In this document: piece after piece, positions 13,101 through 26,789 of the stretch
Layout of the letters: every line of letters starts with the position of its first letter
Numbering within the stretch: the stretch's first letter is position 1
Source of the DNA: Eublepharis macularius
Lineage: Eukaryota > Chordata > Lepidosauria > Squamata > Eublepharidae
Direction of reading: 5' to 3'
NCBI RefSeq assembly: GCF_028583425.1
Contig: NC_072795.1
Coordinates: 74,786,001 to 74,850,000, forward strand
DNA length: 64,000 nucleotides
Translations under genes and position numbers: made by a program
Notes under the pieces: model-generated
Databases searched by the model: none
Told to the model about the DNA's origin: nothing
Seen by the model: only the letters and a program-made list of their open reading frames with translations

Positions 13101-16100
13101 GATGAAGAGAATAAAGCTAGTTTCTCAGATTCCTACTTTGGTTCATTGAGTAGGCTGACTTTTGTGGGCTGCTTTTTTCTTATGGCAACTCATTGTTTTA
13201 GGGCAAAGTGATTATATGATATGTTTTGTAGAACCAGACCACTTCAATGTGGGCTGAACGGAGCTATACAGAACTGTAGATTCTGTGTCTAGATCATGAC
13301 AGTACTGTGTATAGTTTTCTGGCCGATGTTATGTATCGTAGTGGCACCATCTTGGATATCTACAGTTGAGGTCTCTGTATCTAAAGTATCTTTCTCACTA
13401 GATCAGGCAGTGGTGTATATGCATGCACATGTGCGTGTACAGTGTTTCTACTGGGTCAGAACATTTTTCAAGGTTAGCACCAGTTACTGCCATTTCACAT
13501 GCCGAATTTCCTGTCTGAATATCTAACGTATGTATTTAAGGCAAGAAAGCCAGTGATTGAATTCTCTTAAATAGCTTCCTTAAAATACTGTTCCCTGAAT
13601 TCTCACTGCTTTTAAGGCTTGGTCTTCATGATACCTCTTGGTATCTAAAATCATAATTTGACCTTCTTCATATGCCATTCTCCTTATGTACGTAATACTT
13701 GTCACAGTGAGACCCTAGAACCCAGCCTCCTTGTAGTGAATGATCTCTGGCTCATTTGTAACTTAAACAGTTACTTTACATCATATATTGCTGCACATTC
13801 CATTTTGTGTGTATGTGCTCCTGGCCAGTGTTTCTGACAACTCTGGCCTGGGGCATGGAAGCTCATTGCCCAGTAGCACTGAGATCCTTGGTAAATAATG
13901 TTAGTAAGTAATGCTAAATTCCTACTCCAGAATAGGAGGTGTTAGCTATATGGAAGCTGGTTTTAGTATGTTCTGGCCTTTGTTTTGGTGTTTTCTGATG
14001 TTTAAAAACAAAATACAGCAAATGCATATGCCACCCCTTGCTTAATGTGAAAGGTGAGATATTTCCCTCTATTCAAATCGTTTTCTTAAATGTAGATTTA
14101 AAGAGCAAAAGCAGACCCTTCCTGATTTCATATATTAAGACTGAAAATTAAGCATCTTTATGCGGTTTGTAATTCCCATTGCAGTGACCTATTGTTTGAA
14201 AAGCAGCCATCCTGGCGAAGCAGCACAAGATGGGACCCAGTGGTTTAGTCAGCCTTCTTGGCTTGGGCTTCCTGTAAGACATCAGACAGGATCAGAACAG
14301 AGCCCCCCTACCCACTTCTGGCCCCCTTTCCCCTCCTTCGCTCTCTGTAGGCACAGTAGACATACTTAAGGGTAATTGTGCTTCTTTTATGACATTGCAG
14401 CATTTGCAAATAATGTGATTCTACTCACCTTCACTCAGATACAGAACCACTTCCTTAATACTATTACCAGATGCCCCCCCCCCATTTTGAGAACCAATTT
14501 CAGGGGGCGAGAGATACAAAGAAAAAGCCCAAGACCTAACAGTTGCCATGCAGTCCTAAGAGTGCATCATCACAAGAAGAAGGCTGTCTGAAGAATGTAG
14601 CTGGCACATGGAAGAATACTGGAAGGTGCAATTTGATTGCCGTTGTGAGGAATGGAAGGGAGGAGGGAATCTGTATGACACTCTGAGCTCCTTCAAAAAT
14701 ACTAGACAAACACTTGGTCTTGACAATTTGAGACAAGGGACAGGAATACATTTAGTGTAGAAGTATTCTAGCAAAGTGTATCCAGATTGTTTATTCTAAA
14801 TGATACACTAGTCAGATGTAATAAATGTCTTTATGGAATAAAGATCTGCCTTTTAATTTTTTTATCTTGGCTTGGCCTTTTGGTTTAAAGTTTAGCCTTG
14901 TCCCTTCCCTAGGCTTGCACCATCCTCTCTTCAAATTCTATGCATCTGCCTTGAGAAGTGGCTGCTTGTTTGAAACGGCAGGACAGAAAGGGGCTGCTTG
15001 CTCCTTTCTATTCAAAACTACCATTCCCCAGCTTCAAAGAAGTGCAGAGATGATTTGGAGCAGGGGAGGGAGAAGGTGGGTTAAACAAGCCCCACCCCAT
15101 TTCCTGGCAAATCTCTAGCCTTCCTTGATTTCATTTTATTTTTTAAAATGGGAAGACTTGCATAATGTTCCCTGATGGGGGTGGGCTGCAGAAAGCAGCA
15201 TGGGAATCACTTGTTTTAGCCAATGCTAGGCATAATTGCCCAGAGTCGTCTGCTCCCCTCCCCTCCTCTCTACCTGAGCACATTAATTACTTCATCTTAA
15301 GGCTGTGAGCAAGCCTTCTGCAGAATTCTGTGTAATGTTGACTTCAATAGAAATAAGGTTTGGCAAGTATTAGGTTCTACCTTTTGCATACTTGGAAAAG
15401 GATTATTTATAAAGTCATTATTATTAATTGGGAAATCCACCACTCTTAAGCATGTTTGTAGTCTTTAATCTCTTTGGGATAATTTTTAGGATGGTTATAT
15501 CACTTTTTATTTAGAAATGAAAACGCAAGACACATACTGGATTGAACAACCACAAGTTCAGAATAACTGGTTCCCACAAGCTGTGAAGTTGCATACAACA
15601 CCCCCCCACACACACACAAACACTAAAATATATAATAAATTAGGAATTCCACCATAAACACTGTGCTGGGTACAGCATAAGAACACTTAGCAAACAAAGG
15701 GAAGTTTCTAGTATATAAAGAAAATGGTGCCTTTGAGCCAGGTGGACTTGAGAGAAGGAAGGAAATAAGTGGAAATAAAAGGCAAGTTTCTAGTAAGGGT
15801 TCTGCTTTTGAGAGAAGCTGGCGCTGAGAGAGGAAAAGGAAGGAAAATGGAAACCATTTGAAAGTCACATGGCTAAATAAATAATAGATGGATGCTGCAG
15901 GAAGAACACTTTTATTCCAACCAAGGCTACTATGCTTCCACTAGCAAACTAGAAGATGCAAAGAAATGAGCTAAAATGGGAGAGGGGGCAGAAAGGAGCC
16001 CTGATATCCCCAGCTATGCACTCTAATGAGAACGAGCTGGTATCCACTGAAAACCAAGGAACTGGCTGGTGAGCAGCATGATCTAGTCAGAGGCATTTAG

Positions 16101-17524
16101 CAGCGGGCAAGCTATTTTGACAGTTCGAGCTTCGAAACCAATGTCAGTCAACTGATGGTGTTCTTCCTCCTTAATCTTAGAGAGAACAGATGGTTATTCC
16201 AGACTGTGCCATTTAATTATCCGACTGCATAGCTTACATCTATTTGCAAGTGGACTAGCTTGTAGCAGCTCTGAGAGATTCATCCAGTCTGATGCATGTC
16301 AGTAAGATAAGTGTGCCATTCTGCACCAACTGTAACAGGATTTTTCATCATGTCTGTGTTTTAGGTCTATTGATCTCCAATAGCCTCTTGCTTCCCACAT
16401 GATTAGAAAACACCTCTGGAAAAATTAGGAAATGTGTAGGTTTACATTGGGAAGTATTAATGCAGTTTTTAAAATTAAAATAAGTACATTGGTAACAATT
16501 TGCTCTTTTGAAAAGCTGGTGTATGTGATTTGCATATGATTTGATGAGGATGATATTTTTTGTCATGCAGTAGAGTGAATGTGGGAGGCAAGGCCTGAGA
16601 AGTGCACGTGGAATAGGGAGCTGTGTAACGTGTTCAAATGCTGAAGCCCCATTAAGCTCTTCTGTTTTTTGAGCATTGGTTAGACATTTTCTCCCCCTCC
16701 ATCTGATTTTGAAAAGTTCAGTCTTCCCATCTCATCCCTATTCTCAGTCAACGTGCTACTTTCTGCTCCCTTGTGCTGTTTGTGTAATGTCACTTTCTTG
16801 ATGGTTATATTGTCAGAGAGGAAGTCATAGTGACAGCACTAGCCAAGGATGCTGCAGATCTTGATATTGCCACTGTCACTACGGTCCAGAGGCCTGCACT
16901 GGCTAGAATGTTGCACGTATTTGGCCCTGCCAGTAATTCCAAATTATCAATTTGGAATCCTCATTTCAGAGCTTCAGACTTCTTGCATTTTGTTCAGAAA
17001 GCTCAGATAAGTTATGATGGGAAAGGCAGAAGACTCAGCTTTGTCCTGGTGCTTTTCTCTCTGACTATAACTTTGTAAGCCATTTCACCTGAGAAAAGTG
17101 AGAGCCTTGCTGACCCGTCTAAATTATTGGTGCACCAAATAAGCTCTAAAACCTTGTGTAGATCTCATATTTATGCTCAAGATGTCAAAACATCTTGAAT
17201 GTTATACGAGAGCACTTGCTTCTGACAATGCCCAGAGTGTCTTTCTTTTCACTTCTGGCTGATAAACCATCTGTGCTTTTGCCTGGACAGACAAATTGGG
17301 CAACCCAGATTGGGTGAAGATGTGTAACTTCCCCAGACTCAAGTATGCAAGGGCCCAGCAGTTTGTGATGTTTGGGAAATTCTCAGGAAAAGAATCTGTT
17401 CAAAAAGTTCTTCAGTTGTCCATAATTTCCTGGGTCTTGCCCATAAATATCTGCCTCCCCCAATGACTTCCAATTACCTTGCGGTAGCAGTTTGGTAAAG
17501 GGGCAGAAAGTCCATCCTCTGTAA

Positions 17525-17711
17525 AGCTGCCAAGTTCAGGGTGGGGCCATAAATTCTTGTCAGAATTACAACTCGTCTTCAGAATACAGAGCTCAGTACC
17601 CCTGGAGGAAATGGCAGTGGCAGAGAGCAGACTCTATGGTAACAATTCCCTAACTGCGCTTCCTCCCCTGCAAAAACTCCAGGAGTTTTATGAATCAGAG
17701 TTGGCAACTGT
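17525..17711 (+). repeat. AGGGTTGCCA-ended interspersed repeat, decayed copy
   Basis: The pattern 'GCCAAGTTC..GGTGGGGCC...AATTACAACT...CCCCTGGAG.AAATGGC...GACTCTATGG...CTCCAGGA...GTTGGCAACT' matches the copies at 55.4, 55.8 and 56.8 kb. The ends are roughly inverted (TTGCCAA and its complement), which suggests a MITE-like origin. Confidence 0.6.
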
Positions 17712-17890
17712 AAGCCTGTCCTTGATGAGTTGGAGGTTGTGTCAGCAATGGCCAAGGTATTTGGCTATCTGTGAAAAGACTTTCCTGGGATGCTTGATGT
17801 TAAAATAGCAAGTCGCTGGGCTGGATGGAGTAGAAAGGGAGAGGGTAGTTCTCTGACTCAGGTATACAATTCATATTAAAGGTGCATATT

Positions 17891-18112
17891 ACAACAACAA
17901 CCTTGTGTTTATATAATGCTCTTCTGGACAAATTAGTGCCACACTCAGAGCAGTTGACAAAGTCAGTGCTGTTACTATCCCCGCAATACAGCTGGGGAGC
18001 TGGTGCTGAGAGGGGTGGCTTGCCCAAGGCAACCTGCTGAGTTCATGGCTGTAGTGGGAATTGAACCAGCAGAGTGCAGGCTCAACTACTATGCTTCAGC
18101 CACTGAAGTTGG
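17891..18112 (-). mobile_element. tRNA-headed CORE/MIR-like SINE
   Basis: Read on the minus strand, it begins with a tRNA-like head containing a B-box-like GGTTCAATTCC at about 18059-18069. The body contains CCTTGGGCAAGCCACC and GGGGATAGTAACAGCACTG, then a LINE-type tail (GAAGAGCATTATATAAACAC) ending in GTTGTTGTT. This order of tRNA head, core and L2-like tail is typical of MIR-like SINEs. Confidence 0.6.
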
Positions 18113-20169
18113 TATCCTGAACTTAAGGAATGCAAAACAGCAGCAATTTTAGTATGTTTTAATGGCATTCACTCTGGATGATTGTAACAGACTCTACATG
18201 CCTTTGAAGAATATGGTGGCCCCAAATGAGGCTGTTTAAACGTAATTCGAATTGGACCCCACCTTCATCTGTGCTTGCTTGTCTTTTCCCTCTGCTAGGC
18301 TGATAGCAGATGAGGAGACAGTGGCTTGTATTTAGAGAAAAGTGCAAAAGCATTGTGCTTTTACATGACATTGAGAGGCCTTGGATCCTTAATCAGTGAT
18401 TTTCTTTCGTGTAGCGGCATGACTCGATCCTGATCACTGATCTCTCAGTGAAATTACAGTATGTAATTACAGTATTAAATAAATGGGGCACCTTTCCCCA
18501 TCAAGTCTGTCTGAAAGGTGGATGGGCGACCTTTTGCTTGGGATGGGGTTCTTGCACACAGACACATAAAGCTACATTTTACTAGTCTATCAAAGTCATA
18601 TTGGCTACTCTGACAGGCAGTGGCTCTCTAGTCTGGCAGAGCTCTTTCACAACATCTTCTACATGATCCTTTTAGCAAGTGATACCAGGGCCACTGAGCC
18701 ACAGCCTCTTCCTCACATTTGTGCCTTTATTTTCTGATCTCTGTAGCCCTAAATGTCAGCAGATGCAAGCAAAACATATTTGTCACCTGCAGGGCTTGTT
18801 GGCTGGCTAGCACTGCCTGCCTCCCTGAGGAGGCAAGATATATCCTGTCTCCCCCACTTGCCCTGTCTGTCTACCTGCCAGAGAATGCAAGCAAAGCCTT
18901 TCTTCTGCCTGTGTGTACAGCCCCAAATACAAATAGCCACTGCAGTTTGTGCTCATATTGAATCAGAAAGGCTTCCCAGTCAGTGATATGATGGAATGGT
19001 ATGGTTCCTGAAGTCAACTGTCTCACATAAACGCTGCTGCTGCTAAGCAACTCTCCTCGTCCCTCCTACGTCAATAGTACAGCACAGCATCATAACCTTC
19101 AGATTAGAAGGCTCCCAGCTCCTCCTGAATGAGTATTTCTGTTTGGAGTCAGAGCCTTGCCATTATTACTGAATAAAGCATGGTTTGGGTTGGAGATAAC
19201 TCCAGGTTTTCGCAGTTGAATTGAGTTGGTTTTTGTGTAGTTTTCCGGCTCAATTTAAAAAGTTGGTTTTGGCAGGTAAAGACCTCAAGGATTTGGAACC
19301 AGGGTATTTCAAGGCCCACATTTTCTTTATACAAACCTCCTCCAGCCATTTGGATCAATATCAGAGGGCCCTCCTATGTGTACCCTCACATTTGCTGTGC
19401 ATGAGAGGACTGTTTTGGTGATACTTTATGGAATGCCCTCCTCTTAAACCTCCTCTTCCTATCCTGTATAGCCACAATCTCAGATGTGGTGTTCTTTATC
19501 TGTTTTGTGCTGTGAGCAGTTATGGATGAAGGAACATTAGAGTTTGTGCCAAACTAGAGAATAACAAATCTATCCCATTTATGTTGGTTATTTACCAAAA
19601 TGCTAAGCTCAGTCAATAGCAAGTTCATTTATAATGGCAACATCAAGGTCATTTGTGTTTCCACTCCTGCCCTCATGGAAGGTATGATGTTCCTTGCATC
19701 AAAAGACTGGCCATAAAACTCAAGCTGCTTCTAAGCAGATCAAATGGATAAAGCTGCCCAGTTTTTAGTAAATTTGCTTGCTGAATATTTTTGTGCATAA
19801 AACAAAATGTAGGATTTCTTCTCCCCACTCCTAAAAGTATTTTCTTGCATCTGCGACTTCTTCTTGATTTCCAATGACACCATACAACAATTACCACTTG
19901 GTAACAGCTGTAATTCTGCCAATCGCTCAAGTTCAACTTTCAGGAAACTGAGTTCAGGCAGCATTCAGCTATCTCAATTTATCGAAAGGGGCTTCAGCAT
20001 TTCTTAGGCATTTTGTATTTCCTTTCAGTACTTCTGCTGTTAGCTTGATCTCATGAAAACATTAACAAACAAAACAAAGCATACTGATAATTATTTGGGA
20101 GTGGGGTGGTTGCAAATGAATCTTGGAAAAATATTTTTAGCACACTGGTATAATTTTCTGGGTTGTAAC

Positions 20170-21160
20170 TAGACATCGGCACGAACATGAAAAAAAAGAA
20201 CATGCTGTTTGTGGTTCGTTGCCATCCACAAACAAAGAACATTGTTGAACATGATGCTGCCACGAACATGTTTGTTGTTTGCTGGAGCCTGCAGCCCTCA
20301 CCCCAAGCTCCCCCCCACTTAGCCCCCTCCCCTCTAATCCACTTGCCTGGCCCTTTAAAGATCCCTTTAAACTATCAGCTGGTAGGTGGCAGGGGAAGAT
20401 TTCCCCCTGCCAGCTGATAGTTTAAAGGGCTGTGTCCTGCCACGTGCAAGCAGCAGGGCCCTTTAAACACCCACAGCCCCCACCCCCTGCCCCACCCCAG
20501 TGCTGCCGGGCTTCTTCTGCCCAGTGTGAGCGGTGCGGGGAGATTCTCCCCTTCCCACTCGAACCCGGCAAAGCTGGCACCCAGGGGCTGCTTCTGCCCC
20601 ATGTGAGTGGGGCAGGGAGATTCCCCCTGTCCCTCTTGCACCAGGCAGAAGAAGCCATGCGGCGCCAGCTCTCCCAGTGCTAAGAGGGATGGGAAGATTC
20701 TCCCCGTCCCACTTGCACCTGGCAGAGCCAGTGACCTGGGGCTGCTTCTGCTCATCCCTCTCGCACCAGGAGAGGTGCAGCCGGCACTCAGCTGCTTGTA
20801 GGGGAAGCCCCGACAAGCAGCTGATTCAGGGGTTTAAATGCCCCTTTCCGTGACGCTGAGCAGCAGCACGGTAACGGGCATTTAAACTCTGAAGCTCCCC
20901 GAAGCTATACAAATAGCTTCCGGAATTTTTGATTCCGGGTTTCCAGGGCAACAGCAGTTCAGACAATCCCTGCCTGAGTTGCCATGGGAATTGATTGCAG
21001 GTGCCAGAGTCTCTGTCTTGATGAACAGCAATGAACGAGGCTTGCAACAACCACCTGTTTGTTTGGAATGGGGCCTCGCGAACAGCCTGTTCGCGAACAG
21101 CTGAACAGGCTGTTCATGGGCTTTTTTTTGCATTCGTAATGCTGTTCGTGGCCATGTCTA
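20170..21160. mobile_element. Non-autonomous hAT-type DNA transposon with 8-bp TSD
   Basis: The ends are inverted (TAGACATCGGCACGAACA at the left; the right end reads TAGACATGGCCACGAACA on the minus strand). They are flanked by identical 8-bp duplications, GTTGTAAC, at 20162-20169 and 21161-21168. Eight-bp TSDs with short TIRs are the signature of hAT elements. The interior has no transposase. It is GC-rich and contains an imperfect palindrome at 20363-20429 and loosely repeated modules of 'GGGGAGATTCTCCCC' plus 'GGGGCTGCTTCTGC' type from 20530 to 20780. The open frames there are by-products of base composition. Confidence 0.85.
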
Positions 21161-21341
21161 GTTGTAACATATTCATAAGTATTAGGAAGGGTAGAGATAA
21201 CCTTATGTGAAGAAATGATTGCATCTATGGGATCCACATTGGCTTGGACCTACTGGAGTATTTCTATAGGTGCAAAGATTTCCACTCATGGAGCATGACT
21301 TTCACCTTCTCTTGAAGCAAGAATCCTCAATAGCTGCTTAA

Positions 21342-21720
21342 ATAGTAGTAGTAGTAGTAGGTTTAATTGTATATGGCCAAAGGCCATCACAATACAAAGT
21401 TAAAAACAGTAAAAATAGAAATCTATCTTACAAGCATAAAATACAGTTGTTAAAATAATAAAAATAAAAGACAATTAAAATGGGACCTTAATAAATACCA
21501 GATAGTTATGAGAAAAGTTAGGTTTCTGAAGAATCAATCTTGGCCCTAATCTTTTTTGCAGCTAAGGCAAACAGGGATACTTTGCTAGTGACAAATGAAT
21601 CAGTATCAGATAACAAAAAAACTAATTTGTCAATATCAGAGGTAAAGTTACGCCCCACTAACAAGTTAGCAAATGATTTAGCTCTAACCTCTGCATACAT
21701 GGGACAAAATAAAGTGTAAT
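21342..21720 (-). mobile_element. LINE 3' end with (TAG)n tail
   Basis: On the minus strand, the end of an open frame (21518-21720, ...CPMYAEVRAKSFANLL... to ...KKIRAKIDSSET) resembles the C-terminal tail after the reverse transcriptase of several LINEs, where a Cys-Pro-x-Tyr motif is common. It is followed by an AT-rich 3' UTR and a (CTA)n tail seen on the + strand as (TAG)n at 21342-21360. The family is not assigned, and the 5' side is missing. Confidence 0.5.
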
Positions 21721-24307
21721 GTAGCTGCTTAAATAGGACACAAAGCCTGCTGAATTTTAATATATTTCATAAGTGGTTCTGTTATTCATCTAGGCTTCTC
21801 TGCATATCTTTTTCTTCATAACCTCAAGGTTTATAATGGTTTAATTAAAGTGACACTAACACAGGGTGCTTCCACACTGTTTATTACAGGAATCAATACA
21901 GAAATGCTGGTTCTTAGTTTCTTTGCACAGTTCATTGGGGGTTCAGGAGAATAACACACCCTGGAGGCCAAAGACTGCAGACCAAGGCTTTCTACTGCAA
22001 AGCCAGCTTTCCCTTGTTGGTATGAAGATGTTCCAGGGGGCTGGACAAATACCTAAGAATACAGGGCAGAAAGATGATTTATAATGAGTGAGGTCATTCT
22101 GTCTAACTCTGACATGTTCATACTGACTGGCACCTTTTTTCCAAGATTTCAGGCAAAGGTCTTCTTTGGTCCTGCTAGTGGAGACTGAACTCTGGACTTC
22201 ATACATCAAAACATGAAAAACACCTCTTCCCTTTTCTTTCTGGATCTACCATTTCTGGCTGGGCAACAGAGAGTTCTGCAGATGTGCCCTTTAATGTCTG
22301 TGTTTTTTGAGAGAGCCAAGAATTGCCCAAGCCAAAATGGCATTGGCTTCCAGGCTACAGGCAGGAAAAACATAATTTCAAAATCCTGCTGCCTCCTTGT
22401 CATCTTCAAAAGGATTTTTTTCCAATTGATTTGCGCTGTGTGAAGCAATAAACATCTGCAGGGACTCACTAATAGCTGTAGCCAAGCCCAAAGCACTGAG
22501 TCAGTCTCCAAGGTTCTTTATGGAGAAAAGGGCTGTAAAGCCACAACGATTATGCCTTTTACAATGAGAGAGAACACTTTCCATGATCTGCCCTTGGGAT
22601 GGGTGAGAAGTGCTGCATTTTGATTGCTGTTTGTAGGGAAAACAGGGCAGGTCACAAACTGCCAGTTTGACGGGAACAATTTGCAATACTGTGATGTAAT
22701 GCTAAGCTAGAAGGAGCTAATGCAAATACTATGCCCAAGTGCTTAGAAAAGCAGCAGGGCAAGATGAAAGCCTGTGTGAAGGATCTCATAATATGAGAAT
22801 TAATAGGATTTAATTTTTTAAGCAAGTTTCTAGTCCCTCTAGTTTTGAGGGGGAAAAGATAAAGAAGTCTTCTAATTGCCCTGTGATGCAAGGATTAGGA
22901 TCTCACAATAACAGCTATCTGAAGTAATTAGTGTGCTACGTGCAGTGTAGATGGGTTGTGGGGCAAAGCTGTACACACATTCTCAGCTTCTTTTGTCCCT
23001 CTGAGTAAAGATGGCAGCTACTTTCCATCTTTCTTCCTCCTGTAGTAGGCTGTTCCTGTGTTTGATCTACTTTCCATCTCCCTGGAGCAAGGAAGGTAGG
23101 GTCAGGTTGACATGAGCTTGGAATTATGTGGGCTAGTTTGGCAAGTGTAGTCTTGCAATCTTCCTGTGTTGCCTAGCTTTTCCCCTTTATTGCTCTTCCA
23201 GACGAATCACAGTGTTGATCTATGTCTCTCGTAAAGTGGGACTTGGAGCAGATGTCCACAGTTCTCATCACATGCCAGTTTTTGGTTAGACCCAATGGGT
23301 TTTTGTTTGCTAGAGCAATTGTGCACATGTGGCATATGCAGTTCAGAAGAGGTTGCCACAGTACATGTGGCATTAGCTATTTTTATGGGCGATATGCTTA
23401 AGCTACTGGCTAGACTGTGACTGTGTACTGTTTGCAAGTCCACAATTACTTTAGCTGGTGGCAGCCAGTCTGCATGGGCTGATTGACAGCTCTGCCTGCT
23501 GTGCTCTATGGGTAATTGGCATAGAACTTCGGGCTTGGCACAAAATGCCTCCTAAATATTGTGAGAATAGAAAGCAGCATTGTTTTCTCCATCACCTTGG
23601 GTGTGCTTTTCAGAAGTGAACAGCAAGAGGGTGCAACTCCAAGGACCCATTTGCACAAATAGAAGAGGTCGTTTTGACATGCCTGGTTTCTGAACGATGA
23701 GCAAAGTATCCAATTATTTTTGCCTTTCGCCATGAGATGATGAAATAAATAATAACAGAGTGCACCCAAGCCACTTTAACAGGCTGCTGGGCCTCTCTCT
23801 TGAGCTCATGAAATGGCTCCCATGCTGTCTGCTTTCTGGGAAAGCCAGTCATTTGCTATTGTCTCGGCTTTCAAGCCGTGCTGATGCCACCCCACAGCAG
23901 GTCTGTTAGTGGGATCTTAAAGCCTACGGGGCCTGCCTGCTAACATGAGGATTTGGATTGGGTTCAGAGAAGAAAATCGATTGCAAATTCACTATGATTT
24001 AAAAAGGTGCACACAATGTTCAGCACTGAGAATCCCATAGAAAAGTTATTGGAATCTTGAACGAGGTGGCTCCTTTGTTGTAGATGTACACTGCTGCCTG
24101 AACCCAGAAAGCAATGCAAACTGCTGCTTCCATGAATACAGAATGCCTGGAACACAAGCTCGTGTGCAGGCTGCTGCATCTTAAGTTTGATGTGAATTGT
24201 TGCAACTTCAAGCAGCAGCCTTTTGTGCAACAGTTTCATATGCAACAACCCTCTTCCACATGTGGAAAGATGTGTGTACAATCTGATATGCATAGATATA
24301 AAACTCA
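21721..24307. other. Intergenic region
   Basis: I see no supported gene, RNA or repeat. The open frames on both strands are short and domain-free. Confidence 0.5.
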
Positions 24308-24309
24308 GT

Positions 24310-24500
24310 AGAGCTCGGAAGCTAAGCAGGGTCAGCCATGATCAGTACTTCAATGGGAGACCACCAAGGAAGGCTAGCGTTGCTACACAGAGGATGACAA
24401 CGACAAAACACCTCTGCTCATCTCTTGCCTTGGAAACCCCAAGAGGTGTAATTTCATGGGGTCACCATGAGTCGGTTATGACTCAACGGCACACTTAATA
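24310..24500 (+). mobile_element. 5S rRNA-derived SINE with BovB-like tail
   Basis: Positions 24311-24362 match the internal promoter part of 5S rRNA: an A-box-like GAAGCTAAGCAGGGTCAG and a C-box-like AGTACTTCAATGGGAGACC. A short unrelated body follows. The end (GGGGTCACCATGAGTCGG... ACTCAACGGCAC near 24458-24492) matches the known 'GTCGCCATAAGTCGG..GACGGCAC' tail shared by squamate SINEs and BovB LINEs. The first 45 or so bases of 5S are missing, so the copy is 5'-truncated. Confidence 0.75.
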
Positions 24501-26789
24501 GCTACCAGGGTAAGGCTTTATGCATTCTTTATGTTACTTCTGCGAAGACATATGCAGGGGCGGGGGGAGGAGGGGCAAGGTGAGATGTAATGGCCCTCTG
24601 CATTTTGTGCTGTATGCTTTATTTGCATGTGTTCTGCCTACTAGCATTAGGGAATGTGCATTTAACTAGTGAAACCATGACATGAAGACACATTCATGAT
24701 TTGTCTGTGTGCCCGTCATTTACTGCAGTGTTTGCATGCACACACACCCTGATTTCCAGCAAGTCTGAACAATGAGCAAGAGGTAGGGAATTCTTCCTAA
24801 GACCAAGACAAACCTCTTCAATCCAGGGAAGATGATGATGGCAAAGGGCAGAAGGCAATCTGCAGCTCTCTCTGCAGCAGCTCATCACCAAGATTAAGTT
24901 TATGGCTTTGGGGAACAATAGAAGCTGAATGGGAGTCCTGGAGCACCATCAGCCCAGCATATTAATGCCAAAGACACACAGCAGCGACAGCCCCAATCTG
25001 CACCTGACACTGCCTGGCAAGAATACTAATGGATTAGGTTCAGTGCATGCTGTTTATGCCTCAAGCAGGAAGCAGCAGTGTGCCTAGGGTTGCAAAGTCC
25101 CCTTATCCTCCTGGCAGGAGAGAAGAGAGGGGGAACCCAGTACTTACTGGCTTTAAAAATCGGCCCAATTTAATTGGAGCCCAATTAAACCCCAAACAAA
25201 GGGCAGGAGCATTCCTGTGGCCAGCACAATGATCTCACTTCCGGGAATGACATCATCGCACTGGCTGTGGGAATGCTCCCATGCTTTGTGTTGGGCTGAT
25301 TCTTTAAGAATCGGCCTGTTTGGGGCACAAATTGTCCCAAGTGAAGTCTGGGAGCATTCTTGCAGCCGGTGCAATTACATCACTCCTGGAAGTGACGTTG
25401 TTGCACCCTGCTGGGAGTGTGCCTCCCAGGCCTGTTCCCTGCTCCTTTTCTCCCTGCCAGCCAGGTAAGTGGTGGCAGGGGGCGGCGGCTGCGAGCGGGA
25501 ATCCCCCGTCCCCACTGGGGGACTATATGAACATGGCAGCACATTGGGCACTGATCCACAGTGGATGTTGGTGAGCAGGATGTTCAGGAGGATTTTGATT
25601 TGAATCTGTGGATACTTCCCCCGAGTCCTTTCTGCTATGGCCCTCCATAGACTTTGCTCCCTTGCTCTGACATCCACACTCCAGACAAAGCCAGACTTGC
25701 TGCTTCTCTGTGACTTGTCAGAGAGCAATAGCAAGCTAAGCACAAGAGTTTCTCTAACTGCCCTAACCACCATGCTGGAAAGAGGGCCTTGGGCAACCTC
25801 AGAATTCCTCAGTAACAGTACCTGGCAGGCTGGGTTCAACAGTCTGGCCCAAACATTCAAGCTGTACAGTTCAGAGTTCAAGCAACTCACAGGCTCATCT
25901 TGCAAATGTATTAATCCCACAGTAGTTCCACCCTCATTGCAGATTTACATATAAAGAGCGTTTCTCTGCAGATGATGTTAGGTCCAGCATTAGGCTCACC
26001 TCCCAAGCTGAGTCTGCTCACAAGGAGTAGCAGGGCCCAGATTCTGCAGTGACTTACTGGTTTCTTCTAGTGCTTTGTTAGCATAGGGGAGGGTGTGGGC
26101 TACCAGTGGTCCAGGCCTTAGCCCTGCTCTTTGCCTTCTCCACTCCTGGGATCCTAGAGAAGATCACAGCAGGTGTAGCAACAGCCAGGTCCACGCTGGG
26201 GCCTCCTGGCTTGAGGGCCCTTCTGGCTCTGGGGACAGTGCCAGTGTTGGCAAAGTTTCCATTTGGGGAGGTACTGAGGCATCTGCCTCACAGGGAGCAT
26301 GTGCCAGGGTGGGGCTCAGGTGCAGATACTTCTCCAATGAATGTTCATCCTCTCATGCTAACCCTTGGTGGTCCATGACGCTGTCATAACTAAGTCATCC
26401 AGAAGATCCACCTACTACTCCTGCATGCTGCTCAGGCCCAAAGGAGCAGTGTCCTCTCTCCCCTAGCATGGAAGAGGGAAACCATGCAAGTCTTCAGTTT
26501 GGGATAGCTTTGTAATTCTCGTAATTCCTATTTACATAATTTCTTTCTGAAATCCAGGAATCCCGCCCCCCCCCCTTTTTAGGAAATTGGAGTCTGTTTC
26601 TAACAAATTTTGCTTTGATCCAGGCAAAATTTAAAGAGCGAAGCGGAAGGAAGGGAAGGATGGTTCTGCAGAATTGAAGGCTTTCACTTTGTAGGTCCCC
26701 AAACTTTCCTAACCTCCTGCTAGAGCAACACTCCTGTGGTTTTTTTTAGCATATAAGCCTGAATATAAAGGCCATGCTTCATTATTGCT
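24501..26789. other. Intergenic region
   Basis: The stretch 25140-25530 has repeated blocks ('GGAGCATTC..TG', 'AATCGGCC', 'TGACATCATCGCACTGG') suggesting an internally repeated, decayed element. I could not set its limits. Long frames such as 25375-25920 (minus) show no domain. Confidence 0.4.

Larger units (their letters stand above)
10181..20161. other. Intergenic region downstream of SHOC2
   Basis: No exon or RNA gene could be supported here. The region is mostly unique-looking AT-rich DNA. Two repeats are clear, at 17525-17711 and 17891-18112. A weak L2-like reading on the minus strand at 10495-10818 was not accepted. Confidence 0.6.

Noticed and set aside
20375..20853. Overlapping Pro/Gly-rich frames at 20.4-20.85 kb
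   Set aside because: They lie inside a non-autonomous hAT-type element with GC-rich repeated modules and are open in at least four phases.
25375..25920. 181-codon open frame on the minus strand
   Set aside because: I recognise no domain. Part of it overlaps an internally repeated non-coding block, and an opposite frame is open as well.
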